Source: Lutibacter flavus
GTDB lineage: Bacteria > Bacteroidota > Bacteroidia > Flavobacteriales > Flavobacteriaceae
Reading direction: 5' to 3'
DNA length: 64,000 nucleotides
Assembly: GCF_900188355.1 (NCBI RefSeq)
Contig: NZ_FZNX01000003.1
Coordinates: 7,501-71,500, forward strand
The notes beneath the pieces are model-generated. The model did not search any database. It saw only the letters and a list, made by a program, of their open reading frames with translations, and was not told the DNA's origin. Position 1 is the stretch's first letter. The number at the start of each line of letters is the position of its first letter. The translations under genes were made by a program, and so were the position numbers. Of this stretch, positions 52,328 through 60,417 are shown piece by piece.

Positions 52328-53086
52328 TTAATTACTTTCAAAACTGACTTCTAACGTCATAAAAATCTGTTCTTTTTGTTTTAATGATGACTTATATCCA
52401 GCTTTAACGTACCCAACAGGAAAACTTACCTTACCAACAATATCTAGAGTGTCCTTCATTGAATGACTTAACAACACACTCTTAGTTAATACTCCTATTC
52501 TATTTTCTTCTCCTTCATAATCTTTCACCATATTAAACAAGTTTTTAAAAAACGAGTCTGTTTCCAATCTATTCTCTTTTAGTAATCTTTCAGCTTTTTC
52601 AAATTTTGGTTTTCCACCTCTAGCTGTGGCTACAACTTCAATTTGATTTTTAATTTTTTCTATTTTTGCTATTTCCGCTTTAACTTCTGGGCTGACACCT
52701 TTAGCACTACCTTCCAACGAAATCTCGGTTTGTTTATCTAAATCGGTTTGTTTAACATCAATTACTTTAATGGAGGTAGCACCAAGCAATGAACAGAACC
52801 TCACAGTCAACAGCCCTTTTTCAACAGCTAATTGAGCTCTAGCCTCATCGATTTTTACATATGTTTTGTCATTATATGGAGATAATACTAACATCATATT
52901 CGGGGCTATTCGGTCACCTCCTAAAATTGTAAATTCATCATCAAATTTTGCCACATCATCCATTGATAAAATTTTGATTTCACTATTTCTCAATAATTCT
53001 TTTCCTTCGTTATTATGTGACAATGCATCCTTTTGATTCTCGGTTGTTGTCAATATTACTTTTCTATTCCAAGTATTTTCTTTCAT
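52328..53086 (-). CDS. Hypothetical 252-residue protein of the GTPase cluster
   Basis: I do not recognise this protein. The first half (about 1-110) is alpha/beta with VILTTTENQK and APNMMLVLSPYNDKTYVKID. A helical segment (about 130-175, charged) follows, then a strand-rich C-terminal part with long alternating strands (FPVGYVKAGYKSSLKQ, then FMTLEVSF). No membrane segment or catalytic motif is visible. It starts 5 bp after the end of the tail-anchored protein gene and is probably part of one complex with the GTPase. Confidence 0.55.
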   Translation of the reverse strand: MKENTWNRKVILTTTENQKDALSHNNEGKELLRNSEIKILSMDDVAKFDDEFTILGGDRIAPNMMLVLSPYNDKTYVKIDEARAQLAVEKGLLTVRFCSLLGATSIKVIDVKQTDLDKQTEISLEGSAKGVSPEVKAEIAKIEKIKNQIEVVATARGGKPKFEKAERLLKENRLETDSFFKNLFNMVKDYEGEENRIGVLTKSVLLSHSMKDTLDIVGKVSFPVGYVKAGYKSSLKQKEQIFMTLEVSFESN

Positions 53087-53091
53087 ATAAT

Positions 53092-53580
53092 TTAAGTTAA
53101 AATAATTTTAGTTATTGCTATGATTACAATGATAGATACAGTAATAACTAAGATAAGTTTGTTTCTCTTTTTTTTATTGAATAATTTCAAGGAATTCTCT
53201 ATTTCCTCTGGTATACTCATCCATACATTTTCATCTAAAATGATTTCTTCATATTTTAAAATGTTATTTATCTTTTTAAGACTTGTAACTAATTTATTAT
53301 TACTTTCATATTTCATTAATAATAACTCCACTGGTGCGAATCGACCTTTTTCGTCTTTATTAATTGTTATTATTTTGATTAAATAATTATCTCTATATTT
53401 ATTAATCTTTAACTTAGATTTCTTTTGGCTTATTACAGCGCTATTATCTGCAATTTTATTGAATTTATCAATGATTCTTCTTCTGTTTATTTCATCACCT
53501 GAATTAATAATTTCATGATTTTCCAAAATAAAACTAAAGCCAGAATTTTTAGTACCTGTCGTCAGTAGATTATAATTCAT
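53092..53580 (-). CDS. Tail-anchored protein of the GTPase cluster
   Basis: This 162-residue protein has a soluble N-terminal region (about 1-130, alpha/beta, starting MNYNLLTTGTKNSGFSF) and a single C-terminal membrane helix (about 138-160, LILVITVSIIVIIAITKIIL) after a Lys/Arg cluster. It should be anchored in the cytoplasmic membrane with the N-terminal part in the cytoplasm. The gene overlaps the GTPase gene by 11 bp. It looks like an adaptor or partner that keeps the GTPase complex at the membrane. Confidence 0.65.
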   Translation of the reverse strand: MNYNLLTTGTKNSGFSFILENHEIINSGDEINRRRIIDKFNKIADNSAVISQKKSKLKINKYRDNYLIKIITINKDEKGRFAPVELLLMKYESNNKLVTSLKKINNILKYEEIILDENVWMSIPEEIENSLKLFNKKKRNKLILVITVSIIVIIAITKIILT

Positions 53581-54259
53581 TTTTGCTTGTTGCTAAATAA
53601 TTTAAAATTTCACTCATTAGAACTTTTCTTTCTTCTTTATCAAATAAATTTCCAAGAAAAAATTCACTGGCTTTTATGTCTCCATCTATTAATCCTATAT
53701 CCAGTTTTTTTCGTAAATCTTTATGTAATTCCTGAATATTTGACTTATTATAATCTCCTATATTGTTTATTTTATCCATATGAGTTCCAATAAGAATTAC
53801 CCTCATATCCTTTTCTGCTTCTTTCTTCCAATTACCAATGTGATAAAGGGATGAATTTATTGCTTTTATAGTATCATTATTATTCTGAGATACTTCAACA
53901 GAATTGAATAGATAAAAACATATATCACCATTCACAAAAAGTGGTTTCCATTCATATTGAAAATCTTTTTGTCCTGGAACATCTTTACCTTCAGCGATTT
54001 TGAGTTTCAGTCCTTTGAGTTTGTAAACATTTTTTTTTACATTCTCAGCTCTATTAGTTCCTATATGCTCTTTAACTAGTTCACCGTATCTTAAATACTT
54101 ATGTAAAGTTGTTTTACCTACTCGTGATTCTCCCAGAATTACTATATCCTTTCCCGTAAAATATTTTTTTATTTCTTTTCTATATTGATAAACTGTAACT
54201 ACGCCTCCAGCTCCCCCTACAAGGGCTGCTGCAATGTAAACAAATATTGGAATTGGCAT
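53570..54259 (-). CDS. Membrane-anchored small GTPase
   Basis: This 229-residue protein has an N-terminal membrane helix (about 5-24, with AALVGGAGGVV), then a GTPase domain: G1 GESRVGKTT (residues 43-51), a G3-like KDVPGQKD, and G4-like GTHMDKI (near 170). G4 has THMD instead of NKxD. The domain resembles Ras/Rab-like and ARF-like GTPases found in bacterial defence or polar-organisation operons. It is the first gene of a four-gene minus-strand cluster with a tail-anchored protein, an unknown protein and an HNH nuclease. Confidence 0.8.
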   Translation of the reverse strand: MPIPIFVYIAAALVGGAGGVVTVYQYRKEIKKYFTGKDIVILGESRVGKTTLHKYLRYGELVKEHIGTNRAENVKKNVYKLKGLKLKIAEGKDVPGQKDFQYEWKPLFVNGDICFYLFNSVEVSQNNNDTIKAINSSLYHIGNWKKEAEKDMRVILIGTHMDKINNIGDYNKSNIQELHKDLRKKLDIGLIDGDIKASEFFLGNLFDKEERKVLMSEILNYLATSKNEL

Positions 54260-54481
54260 TTAATAAAATTTAAGTTATATAAAATTGATTTATATGCAAT
54301 TAATTACCATTAAGATTATTATGGGAATTAGAAAGCAATTTTTCTAATTACTAAAGTAATGATTTTCTTTAGATAAAACAGATTAAAAATGAGTATCTTA
54401 AATATAAAAAACTAATTATCCATCGTTACATAATAACTTCAACATTACTTCTGAATAAAATTAGTTAGAGAAAAAATGGTC

Positions 54482-54512
54482 AAAGCCCATTAGAAACTCT
54501 ATAATGGGCTTT
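54482..54512. terminator. Terminator between the GTPase cluster and the 94-residue protein gene
   Basis: AAAGCCCATTA (54482-54492) pairs perfectly with TAATGGGCTTT (54502-54512). A T-run follows on the plus strand; on the minus strand the A-rich upstream side gives a weaker run. It lies 28 bp after the end of the 94-residue protein gene. The rest of the 281 bp between 54260 and 54540 is A/T-rich and holds the GTPase cluster's promoter region. Confidence 0.7.
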
Positions 54513-54540
54513 TTCCTTTAGATAATACATGTTTAGATGT

Positions 54541-54825
54541 TTAATTATTTAATTCAGCATACCTTTTAGTATGCTCATTAACTATATTATTATTTTCAAT
54601 TACACTATAATCTATTACTCCATAAGCAGTATTGGTTTTAGCGTATACTGATACAAGAACATCTCCTGTTGAACACTTATCACGTTCTCCCTTTTTAAAG
54701 GCTACAGATAACGAGAAATTATCTTTATTAAACATTGCAAAGGCTACTGGTTCTGAACCTTTAAAAATAATACCATAATCACCGTTTTCTTCTGTTAACT
54801 TAAAATTTAATTTGTTTTCTATCAT
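54541..54825 (-). CDS. Hypothetical element protein, 94 residues
   Basis: This small, mostly beta-stranded protein (NKLNFKLTEENGDYGIIFKG, then EPVAFAMFNKDNFSLSVAF) has no family I can name. It has no signal or membrane segment. The gene has a leader that matches that of the 196-residue protein gene, including operator site C exactly 67 bp from its ATG, so the two are co-regulated. Confidence 0.55.
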   Translation of the reverse strand: MIENKLNFKLTEENGDYGIIFKGSEPVAFAMFNKDNFSLSVAFKKGERDKCSTGDVLVSVYAKTNTAYGVIDYSVIENNNIVNEHTKRYAELNN

Positions 54826-54891
54826 AATCTAAAAATTTAAAATGTTTATATAAAATGTTTAACTCTGGTGCAAATATTTGAGAAACCTCTA

Positions 54892-54921
54892 GGTATAGCG
54901 TGGGGCTCCCTTGCGTTCCCT
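54892..54921 (-). promoter_or_regulatory. Element operator site C (upstream of 94-residue protein)
   Basis: On the minus strand AGGGAACGCAAGGGAGCCCC, then ACGCTATACC. It is a degenerate copy of sites A, B and D; the palindrome is weakened but AGGGAA, GGGA, GC and TATACC are kept. It lies 67 bp before the start codon, as in site D. Confidence 0.6.
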
Positions 54922-54965
54922 AAAAATAATTTTTACTTGACTAAAAAATAAGACGTACATTGAAA

Positions 54966-55556
54966 TTACACTAGTGCATTTATCAACTTCTCTCTATCTT
55001 CTTCACTTAATTCTCCGTTGAAATTCATCTCATTTATTCTTTCAATTATTTCATCTATATCTGAATTAAAGAATTTATTTTCAGAATCTTCCGAATTTTT
55101 ATTAGCATAAATCCAAGTTCCACCTTTAAGTAATGAATACACACCAACACACGCTCTTTTAACTTTATCTTTAATTAAGTTTTCACCCCTAACAACATAA
55201 TTATCATCATTTTCATCCCATACCAATAAGTAAGACCTTAATTCTTCAATGCTCATACTCTCATACTTTGAAAAATCAAAAGTTGTAATCATCTTAGATA
55301 CTTTATCATAATATTTTAAGAAATCATTTTGATTTTCTAATTCACACTGTGCTTGAATTTCAATATCAACACCTCCACAACGCACCGACATCATTTCGTC
55401 AGCTAATATGTCCTTTTTGATGTTGAAATTAAGATTCTTCTTTACACTTAAAGGTGTTGCTTTAATTGTACCATTGGCAATATAACTTTTGATTAAAAAG
55501 TTGTTTAATGCTTTTTTCATTTCTTCCTGTGTTAATGTTTCTTTTTTTCTATTCAT
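54966..55556 (-). CDS. Hypothetical element protein, 196 residues
   Basis: I do not recognise this acidic protein. The N-terminal part (ETLTQEEMKKALNNFLIKSY) is helical, the middle has a Cys (VRCGGVDIEIQAQCE) and aromatic-rich segments, and the tail is acidic and helical (EEDREKLINAL). It is the most right-hand gene of the element, facing inward. Its leader is almost a copy of that of the 94-residue protein gene. Confidence 0.55.
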   Translation of the reverse strand: MNRKKETLTQEEMKKALNNFLIKSYIANGTIKATPLSVKKNLNFNIKKDILADEMMSVRCGGVDIEIQAQCELENQNDFLKYYDKVSKMITTFDFSKYESMSIEELRSYLLVWDENDDNYVVRGENLIKDKVKRACVGVYSLLKGGTWIYANKNSEDSENKFFNSDIDEIIERINEMNFNGELSEEDREKLINALV

Positions 55557-55622
55557 AATCTAAAAATTTAAAATGTTAAAATTAATTGTTTAATTCTGGT
55601 ACAAAGAACTGAATAATCCCTA

Positions 55623-55652
55623 GGTATAGCGAGGGATTCCCTAGCATTCCCT
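55623..55652 (-). promoter_or_regulatory. Element operator site D (upstream of 196-residue protein)
   Basis: On the minus strand AGGGAAT, then GCTAGGGA-A-TCCCTCGC (palindrome with one mismatch, 55629-55645), then TATACC. It is 67 bp upstream of the start, as site C is for the 94-residue protein. Confidence 0.68.
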
Positions 55653-55732
55653 GAAAATAATTTTTAAATGGTATTGAAAATTAAAAGAAATTGTTTCTAT
55701 TATACAATTGAAATTATAAGGCTATAAAATCT

Positions 55733-55774
55733 TCGAAAGTTCTGTTCCTAAAAACATCGAGGGTTCTGTTCCTA
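55733..55774 (+). repeat. Two 18 bp direct repeats, iteron-like
   Basis: TCGAAAGTTCTGTTCCTA (55733-55750) and TCGAGGGTTCTGTTCCTA (55757-55774) differ at two positions and are 24 bp apart start to start, about two helical turns. They could bind a replication or excision protein when the element is free. Confidence 0.5.
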
Positions 55775-55871
55775 CTTATTCAATTAAGTATCTTGTGGTA
55801 TAATTGTTAAGAATTACAGTATATTAGCATTTCAATTATACATTGAAGAAATTAGAAGTAAAACAACGAGA

Positions 55872-55904
55872 GTTACCCTATTGGTTACCCTAAAAAGTTA
55901 ACCT
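55872..55904 (+). repeat. Right-end arm-type repeats (integrase binding, putative)
   Basis: GTTACCCT at 55872 and 55884 (12 bp apart) and GTTAACCT at 55897. The left end has GTTACC units at 34489 and 34501 with the same 12 bp spacing and the same strand. They are 46-78 bp inside attR, a usual place for arm sites. Confidence 0.6.
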
Positions 55905-55949
55905 CTGGGAAGTACTATAAACACTAGTGTTACAAGGTAGGTGGAAGAA

Positions 55950-55962
55950 CCTCTTTCTCCGC
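55950..55962 (+). repeat. attR core (13 bp direct repeat)
   Basis: CCTCTTTCTCCGC is an exact copy of the tRNA-Ser 3' end segment 34364-34376. No tRNA body precedes it. The start of the two copies is 21,586 bp apart. Confidence 0.85.
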
Positions 55963-55964
55963 AA

Positions 55965-56003
55965 AAAGCCTTGTAAATCTTAGATTTACAAGGCTTTATT
56001 TTT
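55965..56003 (+). terminator. Original terminator of tRNA-Ser, displaced by integration
   Basis: AAAGCCTTGTAAATCT (55965-55980) and its perfect complement 55982-55997 form a 16 bp palindrome followed by an A then a T-run. It lies directly after attR, the place the tRNA terminator would have in an empty site. Confidence 0.75.
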
Positions 56004-56107
56004 TTAGATGACATTACAGGTGACAGTACCTCAATTTTAGTAATCCTAATCTGTTAATTTCCTTATAATTAAAAACCTTTTCTTAATAAGAAGTGTAAAA
56101 AAAATCT

Positions 56108-56115
56108 TATTTTTG
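56108..56115 (+). promoter_or_regulatory. Probable -7 element of the acetylesterase gene promoter
   Basis: TATTTTTG (TAnnTTTG type), 37 bp before the ATG of the esterase gene. A clear -33 TTG at the right distance is not seen. Confidence 0.45.
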
Positions 56116-56152
56116 AAGGTAAAACTAGTCCTTCAAAAATATTTTTAACGAA

Positions 56153-58825
56153 ATGAAATTCCTGAAATTTACTTTAATTACAATTCTTTTTTTTCAATCT
56201 TCTATCTCAATTAGTCAAATAAAATTACCTCAATTAATAAGTGATGGAATGGTGTTACAACGAGACCAAGAAATTAAAGTTTGGGGGTGGGCTTCTCCGG
56301 AAGAATCAATAATACTTAATTTTAAAAGTAAAAAATTTAAAACAAAAGCCTCTAAAAATGGAAATTGGTCAATTATCCTTCCTGCTCAAAAAGCGGGCGG
56401 CCCTCATAAAATGACTTTTAAAGGAAAAAATAAAATAGTAGTTAATGATGTTTTATTTGGTGATGTTTGGTTATGCTCTGGCCAATCTAACATGACGGTA
56501 AAAATGGAACGGGTTAAAGAAAAATATCCTAATGAAATTGCAAATGCTAACTATCCTAATATTCATTATTATTATGTTAGTACAATAACAAATTTAAAAA
56601 CACCTCAATCAGATTTACCTGCTGGAGAATGGAAATCTGTAATACCTGAAAATATTATGGAAATTGGAGCAATTCCTTATTTTTTCGCAAAAGACATTTA
56701 CAAAAAATATCATGTTCCAATTGGAATGATAAATGCAAGCGTTGGAGGTACTCCTATTGAATCCTGGATTAGCGAAAACGGATTTAAAGAATTCCCTAAG
56801 GAATTAGAAACGATTAAAAAAAATAAAGATACAGGGTATACGAAAACATTTACTACAAGACCTGTATCTAATAACAATGCTAAACCACAAGACAAAGGTT
56901 CGATAGGGCCAATAAAATGGTATGAAGAGTCTTATGTTCCTAAAGGTTGGAATAATTTTAATATTCCTGGTTATTGGGAAGATCAAGGAGTGAAAAACTT
57001 AAATGGTGTAGTTTGGTTTCGTAAAGAAATTGAGATCCCTGAATCAATGATTGGGGAGAAAGCAAAACTTTTTATGGGACGAATTGTAGATGCCGATATT
57101 GTTTATGTAAACGGAACTAAAGTTGGAAATATTACGTATCAATATCCGCCTAGAAGATATACTGTTCCGAGTGGTGTCTTGAAAAAAGGAAAAAATGTAA
57201 TCACAGTTCGGGTTACCAATTACGGAGGAAAAGGTGGTTTTGTTCCGGACAAACCATATAATTTGATAGCAAATGGTGAAACTATCGATCTTGAAGGTGA
57301 TTGGAAATATAAGGTTGGAGAAGTGTTTGTTCCAAATACTGGTGATGGAAATGGGTTCAATCAATTTTGGTCTCAAAATCAGCCAACATCTTTATACAAT
57401 GCAATGGTTGCACCAGTTTTAAATCAAAAAATTAAAGGAATTTTATGGTATCAAGGAGAATCGAATACAGGAAATCCAAAACCATATGAAGGTTATTTAA
57501 AAGCGCTTATAAAAGATTGGAGACAACAGTTAAACCAAAGAGAATTACCATTTCTTTATGTTCAATTAGCTAATTTTCAAGATGTAGATTATTTACCAAC
57601 GGAAAGTAATTGGGCAGAATTAAGAGACGCACAATTTCAAGCATTATCCATCCCAAATACAGCAATGGCAGTAACTACAGATTTAGGTGAGTGGAATGAT
57701 ATCCATCCGTTAGACAAAGAAAATGTTGGAAAAAGATTGGCTTTAGGTGCTTTAAAGTTCGCTTATGGCGAAAATATTGTGCATTCTGGTCCTATTTTTA
57801 AATCATCAGAAATTTATGGAACTAAAATTATTATTTCTTTTGATTCAGTGGGAAGCGGACTTATTTCCAACGACGATGAACCATTAAACAGGTTTGAAAT
57901 TGCTGGTGAAAATCAAAAGTTTGTATGGGCAGATGCTAAAATTGTTGGAAATACAGTGGAGGTTAAAAGTGAATCCATTTCAAATCCAAAATATGTTAGA
58001 TACGCTTGGGCAGATAATCCTTTAGGAGCAAACTTATATAACATGGAAGGATTGCCTACATCACCTTTTAGAAATTATAACCCAAACACTTTAAATGACA
58101 AACCTTGGCAAGGTAAAAAAGCAGCTGTTATTTTAACTTATGACGATGCTTTGAATGTACATTTAGATAATGCAGCACTGCTACTCGATTCGTTAGGATT
58201 AAAAGGAACATTTTATATTTCTTCTTATTCTGAAGCATTTAGAAAAAGAATAAAAGATTGGAAAAAATTAGCCCAAAATGGACACGAATTAGGAAACCAC
58301 ACCATATTTCATCCCTGTACAGGAAATGATAATAGAACTTGGGTAAATGAAAATTATGATATGGGAACTTACACCGTTGATCGAATGGTAGATGAAATAA
58401 GAATAAACAATACTTTATTGGAAGCTTTAGACGGAAAAAAAGAAAGAACTTTTGCTTATACCTGTGGAGATTTTACTGTTGGTGGCAATCGTACTTTTAT
58501 GGATCAACTTAAAGGGGATTTAGTAGCAGCAAGATCAGTTAGTCATGGCTTTAAAAAAATAGATGAAATAGACCTGTATAGTATAAATTGTTATTCTGTA
58601 AATGGACAAAGTGGAGAAGAATTAATTGCTTTGGCAAAAAAAGCTATGGAGTCTAATTCTTTATTGGTGTTTTTATTTCATGGTGTTGGTGGGGAGCACG
58701 ATTTGAACGCAGATTTAGAGTCGCATAAGCAGTTATTGGAATTTTTGAAACTACATGAGAATGATATTTGGACAACCACAATGCTAGAAGTTGTTGAAAA
58801 TATAAAGAAGAACCAATCTAATTAA
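56153..58825 (+). CDS. Sialate O-acetylesterase-like / NodB polysaccharide deacetylase fusion, secreted
   Basis: The 890-residue product has a signal peptide (residues 1-21, ends SISISQ), then a SASA-type SGNH esterase split by an insertion: the block I Ser in LCSGQSNMTV (near 112), a beta-sandwich resembling the GH2 sugar-binding fold (about 270-385), then WYQGESNTG (near 432) and the Asp/His pair in NDIHPLDK (near 517). A NodB/CE4 deacetylase domain follows (about 655-885): TYDDAL with the metal/catalytic Asp, and GHELGNHTIFHP with metal His residues. It probably removes acetyl groups from xylan or another plant or algal polysaccharide in the periplasm. The glucuronoyl esterase gene follows at once. 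Confidence 0.88.
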   Translation: MKFLKFTLITILFFQSSISISQIKLPQLISDGMVLQRDQEIKVWGWASPEESIILNFKSKKFKTKASKNGNWSIILPAQKAGGPHKMTFKGKNKIVVNDVLFGDVWLCSGQSNMTVKMERVKEKYPNEIANANYPNIHYYYVSTITNLKTPQSDLPAGEWKSVIPENIMEIGAIPYFFAKDIYKKYHVPIGMINASVGGTPIESWISENGFKEFPKELETIKKNKDTGYTKTFTTRPVSNNNAKPQDKGSIGPIKWYEESYVPKGWNNFNIPGYWEDQGVKNLNGVVWFRKEIEIPESMIGEKAKLFMGRIVDADIVYVNGTKVGNITYQYPPRRYTVPSGVLKKGKNVITVRVTNYGGKGGFVPDKPYNLIANGETIDLEGDWKYKVGEVFVPNTGDGNGFNQFWSQNQPTSLYNAMVAPVLNQKIKGILWYQGESNTGNPKPYEGYLKALIKDWRQQLNQRELPFLYVQLANFQDVDYLPTESNWAELRDAQFQALSIPNTAMAVTTDLGEWNDIHPLDKENVGKRLALGALKFAYGENIVHSGPIFKSSEIYGTKIIISFDSVGSGLISNDDEPLNRFEIAGENQKFVWADAKIVGNTVEVKSESISNPKYVRYAWADNPLGANLYNMEGLPTSPFRNYNPNTLNDKPWQGKKAAVILTYDDALNVHLDNAALLLDSLGLKGTFYISSYSEAFRKRIKDWKKLAQNGHELGNHTIFHPCTGNDNRTWVNENYDMGTYTVDRMVDEIRINNTLLEALDGKKERTFAYTCGDFTVGGNRTFMDQLKGDLVAARSVSHGFKKIDEIDLYSINCYSVNGQSGEELIALAKKAMESNSLLVFLFHGVGGEHDLNADLESHKQLLEFLKLHENDIWTTTMLEVVENIKKNQSN

Positions 58826-58842
58826 ACCTAAAACTTTTTAAA

Positions 58843-60348
58843 ATGAAAAAATTATTTTCCCTGCTGTTTTAATATTATTTGCAGTTACACAATCGATTGC
58901 ACAATCGGATTTATCATTTAGGACAAAAAAACCAAGCTAATATGATGGAACAACTTGGAATAAAAACATTAAGATCTGGACCTAGTGGTAATGCTTCAGC
59001 ACCTAATTCTGCAAATTATAATGAATTATTGGCGAATCCTTGTCCTCAACTTCCAGAACTTTTAATTACAAATAGAGGTGAAAAAGTAAAAAATTCAAAG
59101 GATTGGTTTGAAAAGCGTCGCCCGGAAATTGTTGAAGATTTTGAAAGAGAAGTTTATGGAAGACTTCCAGGAAATATTCCAAATGTGACATGGTCTGTAA
59201 AAATAATAGATAATGAATTTGTACGCAGAACACCAGTTATTGCAAAACAATTGGTTGGACATGTTGATAATAGTACATATCCTTCAATAAATGTGGATAT
59301 AAACGCAATGTTGGTAGTACCAACAAATGTTACTAAACCAGTTCCTGTATTAATAATGTTTGGACATCCCTCCTTTCCATCACCTGCACAACCATCTATG
59401 GAAGATCTGGAAAAAATAAATACATCCTTTAAAGATATGATGATTAAAAATGACCCTAAAATTAAGGCCATTTTTGACAAATATCCTGCTTATAGTCCAA
59501 TAACAAGATTACCACCGCCAAATTTTTGGGCTCCATCACCTGAAGGAGATTTACCTTCAACAGAACAATTATTAGAAGCAGGTTGGGGTTATTTAACAAT
59601 CGATCCATCAAGTATACAAGCAGATAATTCTGCCGGACTCACAAATGGAATTATTGGGCTAGTTAATAAAGGTCAACCTCGTAAACCAGAAGATTGGGGT
59701 GCTTTAAGAGCTTGGTCATGGGGTGCAGCAAGGGCTTTAGATTATTTAGAGAATGATGATTTAATTGACTCAAAAAAAGTAGGTATAGAAGGTGTATCAC
59801 GCTATGGCAAAGCAGCCTTGGTGACTCTTGCCTTTGAAAAACGTTTTGCAATAGGATTAATTGGCTCTTCAGGAAAAGGTGGAGCTACACTTCACCGACG
59901 TATATTTGATGAAGCTGTTGAAAGTTTAACAGGCTCAGGTGAAAGTCATTGGATGGCCGGGAATTATATTAAATATGGGGCTTCAGAGGCTGATTTTGGA
60001 AGTAAAACTGGCTGTGATTTACCTGTTGATTCTCACCACTTAATTGCACTTTGTGCACCGCGCCCAACGTTTATTAGTTATGGTATTCCAGAAAAAGGTG
60101 ATTCAAAATGGTTAGACCAAAAAGGAAGTTATATGGCTACCATTGCTGCTGGATCTATTTTTAAACTTTTAGGTGTTAAAGACCTCGGTGTTACAAATGA
60201 ATATTTAACGGAAAAAATGCCTCCCTTTAATACAACTATGATGGATGGCCATTTAGCCTGGAGACAACATGATGGTGGACATACAGATTGGCCAAATATG
60301 AAATATTTTATTCCTTGGGCAAATAATTTATTGAACTACTCTAAATAA
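58843..60348 (+). CDS. CE15 glucuronoyl esterase family protein; leader disrupted by two compensating frameshifts
   Basis: The mature part is a CE15 enzyme: the nucleophile Ser in EGVSRYGKAAL, then GSSGKGGATLHRR, and His in QHDGGHTDW. CE15 enzymes cleave ester bonds between glucuronoxylan and lignin. The ATG at 58843 (MKKLFSLL) is in the same frame as the body, but TAA at 58870 stops it. One extra T in the T-run at 58867-58870 would continue as F-L-I-L-F-A-V-T-Q-S-I-A-Q, a normal signal peptide, and one fewer A in the A-run of 7 near 58924-58930 restores the body frame. As sequenced, translation could start only inside (TTG 58879, or ATG 58941), without a signal peptide. Confidence 0.75.
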
Positions 60349-60417
60349 TTTAGATTATTTAATAATAAAATTAGATTTATTATTAAATCCATGTGTACTC
60401 ATTAATTAAGCAAAATA

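Larger units (their letters stand above)
34364..55962. mobile_element. Integrated genetic element in tRNA-Ser, 21.6 kb
   Basis: The element lies between two exact copies of a 13 bp sequence from the tRNA-Ser 3' end (34364 and 55950). A tyrosine integrase gene faces away from the tRNA next to the left end. Similar GTTACC repeats with 12 bp phasing lie near both ends. The original tRNA terminator is found just outside the right end. Cargo: polymerase-like protein, HTH protein, a MORC/Z1-type restriction-modification operon, a small recombinase, a GTPase-HNH operon and several unknown genes. No relaxase, coupling protein or conjugation genes are visible, so it is better called a genomic island or non-self-transmissible integrative element. 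Confidence 0.88.
55557..56152. other. 596 bp region spanning the right end of the element
   Basis: No gene is visible. From left to right it holds: the leader and operator site D of the 196-residue protein gene (to 55652), two 18 bp direct repeats (55733-55774), arm-type repeats (55872-55904), attR (55950-55962), the displaced tRNA terminator (55965-55997) and the promoter of the esterase gene (56108). Confidence 0.7.

Noticed and set aside
34364-55962. Complete prophage or self-transmissible conjugative element
   Set aside because: No capsid, terminase, tail, relaxase, coupling protein or type IV secretion genes were recognised within the boundaries.
59154-59480. 108-codon minus-strand frame inside the CE15 gene
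   Set aside because: It is antisense to conserved esterase sequence and has no independent support.
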